Of a stretch of 64,000 nucleotides of DNA, positions 25,184-33,760 are shown piece by piece. Positions within the stretch are counted from its first letter, which is position 1, and every line of letters begins with the position of its first letter. Origin of the DNA: an uncultured Bacteroidales bacterium (GTDB lineage Bacteria > Bacteroidota > Bacteroidia > Bacteroidales > Muribaculaceae); assembly GCA_902796035.1 (NCBI GenBank), contig CADBNR010000005.1, forward strand, positions 1-64,000, read 5' to 3'. The notes beneath the pieces are model-generated. The model saw only the letters and a program-made list of their open reading frames with translations. It ran no database searches and was not told the origin of the DNA. The translations under genes were made by a program, and so were the position numbers.

Positions 25184-25843
25184 ATGCCTCAGCAAGAACC
25201 AGTCGTAAAAGACACGTCGAACACACAGTTTATCATAGCCATAGGTCGCCAGTTCGGATGCGGCGGACGTGAAATAGGTAAAATGATAGCACAAAGCCTT
25301 GGTGCCGACTATTACGACAAAACGCTTCTGAGCCGTGCGGCCGAAGCCCTGGGATTCGACAAGCGACTGTTTGACGGCGTTGACGAAAAACGTCCCTCCT
25401 GGATCCGAAGCATGCTGCAGTTCAATTATGGCGTGGAGAACGCCATGGCTGAATTTTCCGACATAGATAACGAGGGGCTGTACAGCATACAGTCCCGAGT
25501 CATAAACCAGCTGGCAGACAAGGGTCCGTGCGTGATAGTGGGTCGCACCGCCGACTATATCCTACGCGACCGGCAGGGCCTTATCAGCATCTTTCTGCAC
25601 GCTCCGGCAGAATACCGCATACGCAAGATCATGGAACGCCACGATACCGACACGGAATCGGCCGCCCGCTCGCTGGCCCGAAAGATGGACAATGCCCGCG
25701 AATCGTACTACAGCTATTACACCAATCACAAATGGGGCCATGCCGAAACATACCATATATGTCTCGACACTTCCCGCTTCTCTCCCGAAGAGATTGTGGA
25801 TATATGCAGGGCACACATCAAGGCGTTGTCTCTGAATCGCTGA
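25184..25843 (+). CDS. Cytidylate kinase-like family protein
   Basis: A 219-residue P-loop protein. The start 'IIAIGRQFGCGGREIGKMIAQSLGADYYDKTLL' has a nucleotide-binding loop with the 'GRQFGCGGREIG' signature of the cytidylate kinase-like family rather than classical Cmk. Other marks are 'CVIVGRTADYILRDRQGLISIFLHAPAEYRIRKIMERH' and 'YYSYYTNHKWGHAETYHICLDTS'. It probably phosphorylates a nucleotide or similar small molecule; the true substrate is unknown. Its 3' end overlaps the convergent BrkB gene by 26 bases. Confidence 0.9.
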   Translation: MPQQEPVVKDTSNTQFIIAIGRQFGCGGREIGKMIAQSLGADYYDKTLLSRAAEALGFDKRLFDGVDEKRPSWIRSMLQFNYGVENAMAEFSDIDNEGLYSIQSRVINQLADKGPCVIVGRTADYILRDRQGLISIFLHAPAEYRIRKIMERHDTDTESAARSLARKMDNARESYYSYYTNHKWGHAETYHICLDTSRFSPEEIVDICRAHIKALSLNR

Positions 25844-27221
25844 CCGTTGCCTCTCCGGTCACCATGGCATGCACCTGCTCGGGCAACGGCACCGGCACGT
25901 CTACGAGCCTGATGCGCGAAAATGCATCGTAGCTTTTCCTCTCCGGGCCTGACAACATCTCGAGCACCGGCTCATATATCTTGCTGAAATCAGGCGACAC
26001 CTCGCTGTCACCGGCATTGGTGAATGTCTCGAGCACCTCTCCGACCGTCATGTCGTGCACATCTCGGCTCGGTCCGATGCCCAGTTCATCCTCCTTGATT
26101 GACACAGGATATATCAACCCTCCTTCCTTAAGCCGCTCCAATATGCGGCCCAACACCCGAACGGGCAGGTTATATTCCGCCGCAAACTGAGTGCGGGTCA
26201 GCGGAGTCTCTCCTTTTTCGAAACGGCGTGCCACCACAGCCATAACTATCACGGCGACTGCGGCCCGCGATTGGTACGACAGGGTCTCCTCGCTGCCCAG
26301 GAAGTTGAACGTAAACACATTCTGTAGCGAATATGTCAGCACGCATCCGCTCAGCAATATCAACCATGAAATCTGCAGCCATACCAACAGCAACGGCAGG
26401 AAGGCAAACGACCCGTAGATGGCGTTATAGCGCGACACATATATCTGGCCGTTGATGAAAAGCCATTGCACCACATAGAAGCCGATCGCGGCCATCAGTC
26501 CCGAAATGGCGGCAAACTTGAAGTTAACTTTCGTATTGGGAATCAGCCAGTAGGAGATGGTGAACGCCAGCCACGACAACGCCAGAGGCGCCAGTTCGAG
26601 CATCAGGTTCACCACCGGCGTCAGAAACGAGAAATAAACCATCCCCTGCACCGTGTCCGACATGAATATCGACACTCCCGACGAACATATCAGCAATATC
26701 GGTACCATAAGGCATATCGTGATATAGTCGGTAAACTTACGGAACAGGGTGCGCTCGCTCCGCACGTCCCAGATGGAATTGAAGGCGTCGTCGATGCCCG
26801 ACAGCAGCATTATCACCGTCCAAAACAACACTATGATGCCCACTCCCACAAACAGACCATGCGTGGTGCTTGACAGATACGAGTCAACGAATTTCATAAA
26901 TGTCGTTATGGCCTTATGCTGGGCCGGGAACAGCATGTACAGTTCGTTCTGCACCGAATCCTGTAGACCGAATCCCCGGCCGATGGCCACCATCAGCGCG
27001 AACGCCGGCACTATCGACAGCACAGTGTTGTAGGTCAGCGCCATCGACTTGATCTGAAGACCGCGGTCAAAAAAGGATTTCACCGACAGATTGACAGTCT
27101 TCACGAACCTGACGCCCACAGTGTTGCGCCCGTCGCTCCACACCCCGGTGGAACAATATTCCCACCATCGCATTATCCTGACCACCAGTCTTGTGATGAA
27201 ATTATCCTTTTTCTTCTTCAT
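25818..27221 (-). CDS. YihY/BrkB-family membrane protein
   Basis: A 467-residue inner-membrane protein with six hydrophobic segments between about 50 and 310, then a soluble C-terminal domain (about 320-467) with a winged-helix-like 'QFAAEYNLPVRVLGRILERLKEGGLIYP'. The 'KSMALTYNTVLSIVPAFALMVAIGRGFG' and 'YNAIYGSFAFLPLLLVWLQISWLILLSGC' stretches are family signatures. It was once annotated as ribonuclease BN in error. The function is unknown, with suggested roles in envelope lipid or solute transport. It overlaps the convergent kinase-like gene by 26 bases. Confidence 0.92.
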   Translation of the reverse strand: MKKKKDNFITRLVVRIMRWWEYCSTGVWSDGRNTVGVRFVKTVNLSVKSFFDRGLQIKSMALTYNTVLSIVPAFALMVAIGRGFGLQDSVQNELYMLFPAQHKAITTFMKFVDSYLSSTTHGLFVGVGIIVLFWTVIMLLSGIDDAFNSIWDVRSERTLFRKFTDYITICLMVPILLICSSGVSIFMSDTVQGMVYFSFLTPVVNLMLELAPLALSWLAFTISYWLIPNTKVNFKFAAISGLMAAIGFYVVQWLFINGQIYVSRYNAIYGSFAFLPLLLVWLQISWLILLSGCVLTYSLQNVFTFNFLGSEETLSYQSRAAVAVIVMAVVARRFEKGETPLTRTQFAAEYNLPVRVLGRILERLKEGGLIYPVSIKEDELGIGPSRDVHDMTVGEVLETFTNAGDSEVSPDFSKIYEPVLEMLSGPERKSYDAFSRIRLVDVPVPLPEQVHAMVTGEATVSDSETTP

Positions 27222-27285
27222 ATATCTGCATAATCGGTAAACATAGGCCGGATGCCGGCCGCTCTGCTATAATAACAAAAAAAAC

Positions 27286-27311
27286 GGGTCTTCAGCCTTG
27301 GCCAAAGACCC
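27286..27311 (-). terminator. Intrinsic terminator of rnpB
   Basis: On the minus strand GGGTCTT and AAGACCC close a stem around an inner GCC/GGC element, followed by GTTTTTTTTG. It starts eight bases beyond the predicted 3' end of RNase P RNA. Confidence 0.9.
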
Positions 27312-27318
27312 ATTATTA

Positions 27319-27702
27319 TGCACAGAGGCGCTGTAAGCCGGGTTATGTACGGAACAATTTTCTTTCCGCGTCTGTCATTTATCTTTGTCGGCAGTTGCCT
27401 GCCGGCTATAGCAGCCTACCCCCCGGCAATGGACGGACCATCCTTGACTGCCGGTGTATTTGGCCTTGCAACCCGCAGGATGTGCGGCGCCGTATGTCGC
27501 CATGCGGCCCGGTGGTCTCTTACACTCGCCTTTTCACCCTTACCCGGCGACTTGCGCCTCCGGGCGGTCGTTCTCTGTCACTTATCCCTGACATTGCTGC
27601 CAGCTTTCCGTTAGAAAATGCGGCGTCCTGTGTTGCCCGGACTTTCCTCTACGGCCCCGCAGGCCGGAGCGACAGACCACGCCTCTGTGTGGTTTCCTCT
27701 AT
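27319..27702 (-). ncRNA. rnpB: RNase P RNA (bacterial type A)
   Basis: On the minus strand the conserved core 'GAGGAAAGTCCGGGC' is present after the 5' part, and the 3' part has 'GGGGGGTAGGCTGC' and ends with 'ACCCGGCTTACAG'. CACAGAGGC at 27681-27689 pairs with GCCTCTGTG at the 3' end (27321-27329), closing the RNA. Length is about 380 bases, normal for this RNA. It is the catalytic subunit that trims tRNA 5' ends. It has its own promoter and a strong terminator. Apparent reading frames across it on the plus strand are not genes. Confidence 0.97.
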
Positions 27703-27710
27703 TTTCGGTA

Positions 27711-27742
27711 CAAAATTATCATTTTTTCCTCATTTTCACAAC
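27711..27742 (-). promoter_or_regulatory. Promoter of rnpB
   Basis: On the minus strand GTTG (27739-27742), 20 bases, TAATTTTG (27711-27718). The -7 element is perfect. It predicts an RNA 5' end near 27703, which agrees with the RNase P RNA structure. Confidence 0.75.
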
Positions 27743-27745
27743 TTC

Positions 27746-27777
27746 CTTGGCGATATCCTCTTTTTTAACTACCTTTA
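27746..27777 (+). promoter_or_regulatory. Possible promoter of the GH2 beta-galactosidase gene
   Basis: CTTG (27746-27749), 20 bases, TACCTTTA (27770-27777); one mismatch in each element. The start of transcription would be near 27784, almost at the ATG at 27795, leaving a very short leader. It is back to back with the rnpB promoter. Confidence 0.45.
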
Positions 27778-27794
27778 TCGAAATTATTCAGACT

Positions 27795-30173
27795 ATGAAA
27801 AGTATTCTTGTCCCCCTCGCTATAATAGGAGCCGGAGTCCTGACTTATTCGGCATCAGTGTCGTCGCGTACGCGCATCAACATCGACCCGGATTGGGCAT
27901 TCGCTTTCGGACATACCGACCCCGCAAAGGACTTCGGACGTGGCACCGAATATTTCAACTATCTCACCAAGGCCAATTCCATTCACAACACAGGTCCGTA
28001 TTCCCCTAAATTCAACGATTCGCTCTGGCATCGCGTCAACCTGCCGTTCGACTTCGTGGTAGACCTCCCCTACGATTCGCTGGCATCACACAGCCACGGT
28101 TACAAAACCGTGGGCTATAAATACCCCGAGACATCCGTAGGATGGTATCGCAGGACATTCACGCTGCAGCCCGAGGACTCGGCCTCTCACTACGACCTGA
28201 TGTTTGACGGCATATTCCGCGACTCGCAGGTATGGGTCAACGGCTTCTACCTCGGTGGCGAGCCTTCGGGATATACTCGCCAACGCTACGACATCACCCC
28301 CTATCTGAATTACGGCCCCGATTCCGAGAATGTCATCGCCGTCCGCTCCGACGCCACTTTCGAGGAAGGCTGGTTCTACGAGGGCGGCGGCATCTACCGC
28401 CATGCCTGGATTGAAAAGTCGCCGTTGGTGCGCCTTAAGCCCGACAAGACACGTGTGCAGTACAGCACCTCGGACAACGGCAAAGTGACAGTAAGCGGCA
28501 TCATTGAAAACCTGTCACATGCCGATATCAGGAATCTGAAAGTTATCGTCAATATCACATCGTTATCGGGTCAGTCGGTGCCGGGTGGATCGTCCTCAAT
28601 CTCAGTTCCAGCGGTCATAAAGCCACGCGGCAACGCCAAATGGCATATCGACCTTAAGCCTCAGGACCTTAAGCTGTGGAGTCCCGACACCCCCGAACGT
28701 TACGACGTGACCGTCACACTGCAGGACAAGGGCCGCGACATCGAATCCGAACGTATCCGCACAGGATTCCGCACCCTGACGTTCGACCCGGACAAAGGAC
28801 TGTTCGTCAACGGCCGGCATTACAAGATACATGGCGTGGACCAGCATCAGGACCATGCGGGCGTAGGCGCCGGTATCCCCGATGCCGTCAATGTCTACCG
28901 TCTGAAGGAGCTTAAAAAATACGGCATCAACACCGTCCGCACCTCGCACAATCCCTTCACCCCCGAAGCCATCGCGGCTGCCGACTCACTCGGCATCATG
29001 TTGGTTGAGGAGAACCGCCTGCTGGGCATCAACGACTACCACACCGGTCAGCTTGAGAAGATGATAGACCGCGACTTCAATCATCCGTCGGTGATACTGT
29101 GGAGTGTCGGCAACGAGGAATGGGGCGTGGAATGGGACAAGCGCGGCGACCGCATCGTGAAGGACCTGCGCGACATATCGCACAGCCTCGATTCCACGCG
29201 CCTTATGACCGTGGCCACGTCCAGCGGCCCGACAGTCGTAATCAGCCCTGACGTGGCCGGATACAACTACATCATGCAGAATCCCGTTGAGGAACACCGC
29301 CGAAACTATCCCGACCGCATCGCATTCGGCTCGGAGGAGACCACGGGCAGAGGTACGCGAGGCGTTTATTTCGACGACAGAGCCAACGGTCACATGGCAT
29401 CGCTGAACCGTACGCCCGACAAGGACGGCACGCTGAACCGCATTGCACGCGGCTGGACTTTCTACCGCGACCGCCCCTGGCTGCTCGGCCTCTGCTACTG
29501 GACAGGCTTCGACTATCGCGGTGAACCGAATCCCCTTGTATTCCCGGCCACAGGCAGCGAGTCCGGAATCCTGGACTATGCCGGATTCCCCAAGGACGAG
29601 GCGTTCTATCTGAAGTCGCAGTGGACCGATCAGCCTGTGCTCCACATCCTGCCGCACTGGAATCTTGAAGGTCACGAGGGCGAGACCATCGACATCTGGG
29701 TTTATTCCAACATGGACGAGGTGGAACTGAACGTGAACGGCAAGAACTTAGGTCGCAAGAAAGTGACGCCCGGTCAGCACGTATCGTTCCCGGCTGTCTA
29801 CAAACCGGGCAAGGTAACGGCCAAGGGCTATAAGAACGGAAAGCTCGTCAAGACCTCGGTCGTAGAGACTTCCGGCCCTGCCGAGAAGCTGGACATAGAG
29901 ACGGCTCACGAACAGGACGGCATTCGCGTCATCAACGTCACTCTACGCGACAGGAAGGGGCGTTTCGCCCCCACAGCCTGCAATCCGCTGACCATCCGGT
30001 TGTCGGAGGGTCAGACCCTGTTAGGCTGCGGCAACGGCGACCCGGCATTCCGCATCAAGGAGCGTCCCGCGCCCGGCGAGCATCCCGACTCGTTCACCCT
30101 ACCCGCCTTCAACGGCCACGCTCAGTTCATCGTCAAAGGTTCAGGTCCCATAAGCATCACCCTTGACAAATAA
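27795..30173 (+). CDS. Secreted glycoside hydrolase family 2 protein (beta-galactosidase type)
   Basis: The ATG at 27795 is chosen because it begins a signal peptide ('MKSILVPLAIIGAGVLTYSA'); the reading frame upstream lies over the rnpB promoter. The 792-residue protein has a sugar-binding jelly roll (about 30-220), an immunoglobulin-like domain (about 225-325), a TIM barrel, a DUF4982-type domain and a C-terminal domain. The acid/base is E441 in 'SVGNEEWG' and the nucleophile is E514 or E515 in 'FGSEETTGRG', a spacing normal for GH2. It would release beta-linked galactose or a related sugar from host or dietary glycans in the periplasm. Not within a SusCD locus here. It converges on the acyl-CoA synthetase with 2 bases between stops. 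Confidence 0.92.
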   Translation: MKSILVPLAIIGAGVLTYSASVSSRTRINIDPDWAFAFGHTDPAKDFGRGTEYFNYLTKANSIHNTGPYSPKFNDSLWHRVNLPFDFVVDLPYDSLASHSHGYKTVGYKYPETSVGWYRRTFTLQPEDSASHYDLMFDGIFRDSQVWVNGFYLGGEPSGYTRQRYDITPYLNYGPDSENVIAVRSDATFEEGWFYEGGGIYRHAWIEKSPLVRLKPDKTRVQYSTSDNGKVTVSGIIENLSHADIRNLKVIVNITSLSGQSVPGGSSSISVPAVIKPRGNAKWHIDLKPQDLKLWSPDTPERYDVTVTLQDKGRDIESERIRTGFRTLTFDPDKGLFVNGRHYKIHGVDQHQDHAGVGAGIPDAVNVYRLKELKKYGINTVRTSHNPFTPEAIAAADSLGIMLVEENRLLGINDYHTGQLEKMIDRDFNHPSVILWSVGNEEWGVEWDKRGDRIVKDLRDISHSLDSTRLMTVATSSGPTVVISPDVAGYNYIMQNPVEEHRRNYPDRIAFGSEETTGRGTRGVYFDDRANGHMASLNRTPDKDGTLNRIARGWTFYRDRPWLLGLCYWTGFDYRGEPNPLVFPATGSESGILDYAGFPKDEAFYLKSQWTDQPVLHILPHWNLEGHEGETIDIWVYSNMDEVELNVNGKNLGRKKVTPGQHVSFPAVYKPGKVTAKGYKNGKLVKTSVVETSGPAEKLDIETAHEQDGIRVINVTLRDRKGRFAPTACNPLTIRLSEGQTLLGCGNGDPAFRIKERPAPGEHPDSFTLPAFNGHAQFIVKGSGPISITLDK

Positions 30174-30175
30174 CG

Positions 30176-31828
30176 TCACGACACCTTTTTGCGGATATCC
30201 ACACGACGTATCTTGCCGCTGATGGTCTTGGGAAGTTCGTCCACAAACTCTATGACACGAGGATACTTGTACGGAGCGGTCTGATGCTTCACATAGTTCT
30301 GAAGCTCTTTCACCAGCTCGTCGCCGGCTTTTTCCTTGTATGCCTCGCTCAGCACTATCGTGGCCTTTACCAACTGTCCGCGTATCGGGTCGGGAACGCC
30401 GGTGATGGCGCATTCCACCACAGCCTCGTGACTCATCAGGGCATTCTCCACCTCGAACGGTCCGATGCGGTAGCCTGACGATTTGATTACGTCGTCGGCG
30501 CGGCCTACGAACCAGAAATAACCGTCCTCGTCGCGCGTGGCCATATCGCCGGTGTAATACACGCCGTTGCGGTGCGCGGCCTTGGTCAGCTCAGGGTCGT
30601 ACAGATACTCGCGGAACAATCCCAACGGGCGGTCAGGCTCGGTGTATATCACTATCTGGCCCTGCTCCCCGGGCTTGCAGCTCTCGCCTGCATCGTTCAG
30701 CAGGTCGATGTGATAACCGGGACTCGGGATGCCCATCGAGCCTGGCTTCGGCGTCATCCACGGGAAGGTGCCGATGGTCAGCGTCGTCTCGGTCTGCCCG
30801 AAGGCTTCATGAATGGATAGGCCCGTAAGTTCCTCCCACCTCTCGAACACGCTCGGATTCATGGCCTCGCCGGCAGTGGTGCAGTACCGCAACGCACTCA
30901 GGTCATAGCTCCCGACATCCTCCAGTATCAGAAAGCGGTAGACGGTCGGCGGCGCGCAGAACGAGGTGATGTGGTATTTCTGGAACATATTAAGCAGTTC
31001 CTTCGGCTTGAATTTGTCGAAATCATATACGAACACGTTGGCCCCCGAGAACCATTGTCCGTACAATTTTCCCCATACGGCTTTGCCCCATCCCGTATCG
31101 GCGAGGGTGAGGTGCAGCGAGTTCTCGTCAAGGTTGTGCCAGTATTTGCCGGTTATGATATGGCCCAACGGATAGATGAAATCGTGCGCCACCATCTTCG
31201 GTTCGCCTGTTGTACCTGATGTGAAATAGAGCAATGACAGGTCTTCGTTGTGGTTCTTCAATGCCGGGCGTCTGAATTCCGGAGCCTCTGCTATCCCCTT
31301 GTTGAAGTCCTCCCAACCTTCGGGCACGATAGGTCCGGTAGAGATTACCCGACGTACCGTAGGGCACTGGGGCAGCGCCTTCTCTATGTTCCCGGTCACG
31401 ACCTCGTCACCCACAGCCACTATCGCCTTGATTTTCGCGGCATTGCAGCGATACACTATATCCTTGGGCATCAGCAGGTGTGTGGCCGGTATCGCTACGG
31501 CACCCAATTTGTGCAGGGCAAGGATGGAGAACCAGAACTGGTATCTGCGCTTCAATATCAGCATCACCATGTCCCCGCGCCCTATTCCGAGGCTCTGGAA
31601 GAATGACGCCGTGCGGTCGGAGTATTCCTTCATCTCACGGAACGTGAACTGTCGTTCCTCACCCGCTTCGTTGGTCCACAGCAATGCCGGTTTGTCGGGC
31701 TGTTCCTCGGCCCACCGGTCAACGACATCGTATGCGAAATTGAAGTGCTCCGGCACTTTTATCTTGAAATTACGCTGGAAATCCTCCAGCGAATCGAACT
31801 CCGTCTTTTCCAAATACCGTTCTAACAT
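30176..31828 (-). CDS. AMP-forming acyl-CoA synthetase
   Basis: A 550-residue member of the ANL superfamily. The AMP-binding P-loop is 'LLYFTSGTTGEPKMVAHD'; 'IHEAFGQTETTLTIG', 'YYTGDMATRDEDGYFWFVGRADDVIKSSGYRIGPFEVE' and the terminal 'LPKTISGKIRRVDIR' (catalytic Lys) are complete. Similar Bacteroidota proteins are annotated as acetyl- or medium-chain acyl-CoA synthetases; the chain-length preference cannot be read from sequence. It activates a carboxylic acid with ATP and CoA in the cytoplasm. The upstream region (31829-32280) carries repeats and no other gene. Confidence 0.92.
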   Translation of the reverse strand: MLERYLEKTEFDSLEDFQRNFKIKVPEHFNFAYDVVDRWAEEQPDKPALLWTNEAGEERQFTFREMKEYSDRTASFFQSLGIGRGDMVMLILKRRYQFWFSILALHKLGAVAIPATHLLMPKDIVYRCNAAKIKAIVAVGDEVVTGNIEKALPQCPTVRRVISTGPIVPEGWEDFNKGIAEAPEFRRPALKNHNEDLSLLYFTSGTTGEPKMVAHDFIYPLGHIITGKYWHNLDENSLHLTLADTGWGKAVWGKLYGQWFSGANVFVYDFDKFKPKELLNMFQKYHITSFCAPPTVYRFLILEDVGSYDLSALRYCTTAGEAMNPSVFERWEELTGLSIHEAFGQTETTLTIGTFPWMTPKPGSMGIPSPGYHIDLLNDAGESCKPGEQGQIVIYTEPDRPLGLFREYLYDPELTKAAHRNGVYYTGDMATRDEDGYFWFVGRADDVIKSSGYRIGPFEVENALMSHEAVVECAITGVPDPIRGQLVKATIVLSEAYKEKAGDELVKELQNYVKHQTAPYKYPRVIEFVDELPKTISGKIRRVDIRKKVS

Positions 31829-31859
31829 AATGCAAACAGTTTAGTGTAATTATCATCTT

Positions 31860-31925
31860 CATAATGCAGCCACGCCTCAGGCATAATGCAGCCTCATAAT
31901 GCAGCCACGTCTCTGGTATAACCAG
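31860..31925. repeat. Degenerate short repeats CATAATGCAGCCACG
   Basis: CATAATGCAGC occurs at three places in this stretch, twice continuing as CATAATGCAGCCACG followed by a CTC-GG word, and a fourth partial copy ends as CCAGCCACG. Spacing is uneven (about 20 and 15 bases). It lies 30-100 bases upstream of the acyl-CoA synthetase start, in its leader or promoter region. Confidence 0.6.
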
Positions 31926-32129
31926 CCACGTTTTTTCATAGCTGCTCAACACTGTTTTTCAACAGCTTTTTAATACAGAATGCAAATGTCAACAAAATAT
32001 TTTAACATTCCAACATTTTGCCACCAAAATATTCCCATATTGCACACTATTCCTCCCTAAGTGCAGTCTATATTGCACATTGCCAATCCATCAGTGCATT
32101 CTTAACCATATTCACCCATACGCATAAAG

Positions 32130-32160
32130 CAGGCGGGTGGAGCACCGGTTCCACCCGCCT
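32130..32160. terminator. GC-rich hairpin downstream of the GH57 gene
   Basis: GGCGGGTGGA and TCCACCCGCC form a perfect 10-bp stem around an 8-base loop. It lies about 120 bases after the GH57 stop on the minus strand. There is no T-run on that side, so it may stabilise the 3' end rather than terminate. On the plus strand it is followed by TTAATTATTA. Confidence 0.6.
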
Positions 32161-32280
32161 TAATTATTACTGAGATTGTATTTCTAAATTACCCCGACTG
32201 CCCTCTTGTTGTGTAAAGTATGCTTACTCTACCCCGTGCCGTGTGGGTTGGTTCGGGCGCAGGCCTTTAGGTCTGCTTGC

Positions 32281-33741
32281 TTATTTCTCGGCCTTCTTAG
32301 CAGTCTTCTTGGCCGAAGTCTTCTTTGCGGCAGGCTTCTTTTCAGTTGCCTTCTTTGCTGCTGGCTTGCGGCCGGGTTTCTTGGCGAGAGCCTCCACATC
32401 GGCCTTCTCAACCGGCACCACCTGCTCCACGGGGAGGTCTTCGCTGTCCTGAGCGGCACGCAACGACTTCACTTCCTTATTGAGCGATGCGATCTCCGAC
32501 GCCTGGTTGCGGATGGTGAGCAGCAGCGAGTTCAGTTCCTCGTTGTCGATGCTTTCCGGATACTGCTCCTCTACGCGCACCAGGAAGTCGGCCAACACGT
32601 TCATGTAGTTGGTGAATGCCGAGAACGGCGAATCGTACGGCGAGAATGCCGCGTGGCTTGCGCCGTCAGCCATGTTCTTTGTGCTCATGTAGTAGAAGTG
32701 GTCGGAGCTCTGCAGGTACTCCCAGTCCTGCTTCAGCTGGCGGTCGGAGCATAGGCTTACGCGCTCGGCCACGGCATACAGCTTGTTCAGGGCCTCGTTC
32801 TGCAGGTCGTTACCCTTCCATGCCGATACATCGCGGGCCTCGTCGATGTCCGAGATGGGGTAAGGCACACTCATCATGCCCACGGGCTTGAGCTGTGCCG
32901 TCACCTCGCTCGGTGTGGCGAAGCGGATGCCACGCTCGGCGGCAAACTGCGGCAGGGCCTTCATGAACATGAAGATACCGGTGTTGGCGGGCAGGAACGA
33001 TCCGAACACGTCCATTGAGAACCACAGGTTCACCACCTGCTCCGGCTCGGGCAGCGCGGCGATCCAGTCCATGTACTTGTCGGCGGTCAACGGATAAGCG
33101 GGCCATTCGGGGTTGGCGAAATTGCGGGCCACGTCGTCGGCCAGCTTGTCGTTGCTGAGCAGCAACTTCAGATCGGGTGCCGTCTCGGCCTGATATACGT
33201 AGTTGGGCGACTTCCATCCTAAGATATGCTTCGCACCTACTGTCACGCAGGTGTTGAAGCCCATGCGTCCCACTTCGGCGGCGATGTCGTCGTCGTAGAT
33301 CAGCTCTGTGTTGGCGAATGTGGTGGGTTTCTTGCCGAACAGATCCTTGATCATGGCGTCGTGACGCTTCACGTCGCGCATGAATTCCTCTGTGTCCTCC
33401 AGACTCGAGAGGGAGTGTGCGTACGTGCCCGACAGGAACTCCACGCAGCCTGTGTCGGCCAGTGCCTTGAGTTTGTCTATCATCTCGGGCACATAGAGCT
33501 GCAGCTGCTCTATGGCCGTACCGCTCACGCTCAGCGCGCATTTGAACGCTCCGTTCGTGCTCTTGATCATATCCAGCAGAGTGTCGCACATCGGCATATA
33601 CGAATTCTCTGCCAGGCGGGTGATGATGTCGTCGTCCGAGAAATCATCGAAATAGTAGTGGTCGTTACCTATGTCGAAGAAACGGTAACGTTTCAGCCGG
33701 AACGGCTGATGTATGTGGAAATAAAAACAAACTGATTTCAT
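32281..33741 (-). CDS. GH57 alpha-glucan hydrolase with lysine/alanine-rich tail
   Basis: A 486-residue cytoplasmic glycoside hydrolase family 57 protein. The N-terminal 'FHIHQPFR' (residues 8-15) is the family hallmark, and the expected nucleophile is E146 in 'FANTELIYDDD'. GH57 members are alpha-amylases, 4-alpha-glucanotransferases or branching enzymes. In Bacteroidota this gene lies beside a glycosyltransferase and a debranching enzyme, as here, indicating glycogen or alpha-glucan metabolism. The last 32 residues (about 455-486) are Lys, Ala and Pro-rich with repeated 'AAKK' and 'SAKKTAKK', like histone H1 tails, and are not part of the catalytic fold. It starts 19 bases after the glycosyltransferase. 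Confidence 0.92.
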   Translation of the reverse strand: MKSVCFYFHIHQPFRLKRYRFFDIGNDHYYFDDFSDDDIITRLAENSYMPMCDTLLDMIKSTNGAFKCALSVSGTAIEQLQLYVPEMIDKLKALADTGCVEFLSGTYAHSLSSLEDTEEFMRDVKRHDAMIKDLFGKKPTTFANTELIYDDDIAAEVGRMGFNTCVTVGAKHILGWKSPNYVYQAETAPDLKLLLSNDKLADDVARNFANPEWPAYPLTADKYMDWIAALPEPEQVVNLWFSMDVFGSFLPANTGIFMFMKALPQFAAERGIRFATPSEVTAQLKPVGMMSVPYPISDIDEARDVSAWKGNDLQNEALNKLYAVAERVSLCSDRQLKQDWEYLQSSDHFYYMSTKNMADGASHAAFSPYDSPFSAFTNYMNVLADFLVRVEEQYPESIDNEELNSLLLTIRNQASEIASLNKEVKSLRAAQDSEDLPVEQVVPVEKADVEALAKKPGRKPAAKKATEKKPAAKKTSAKKTAKKAEK

Positions 33742-33760
33742 ATCTTTGATGTGCGGTATT

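Larger units (their letters stand above)
31829..32280. other. Gene-free spacer between the acyl-CoA synthetase and GH57 genes
   Basis: About 450 bases without a convincing gene. It holds a degenerate repeat cluster at 31860-31925, an AT-rich middle part with several scattered TTGCA/TGCA words, and a perfect GC-rich hairpin near 32130-32160. The acyl-CoA synthetase promoter should lie here, but I could not find a clean TAnnTTTG box with a spaced TTTG. Confidence 0.6.

Noticed and set aside
27618..27794. N-terminal extension of the GH2 frame upstream of 27795
   Set aside because: The extension overlaps the 5' part of rnpB and its promoter, and the ATG at 27795 starts a proper signal peptide.
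27318..28009. Open frames across the RNase P RNA gene
   Set aside because: The conserved RNase P RNA core on the minus strand explains the sequence; the frames have no protein-like features.
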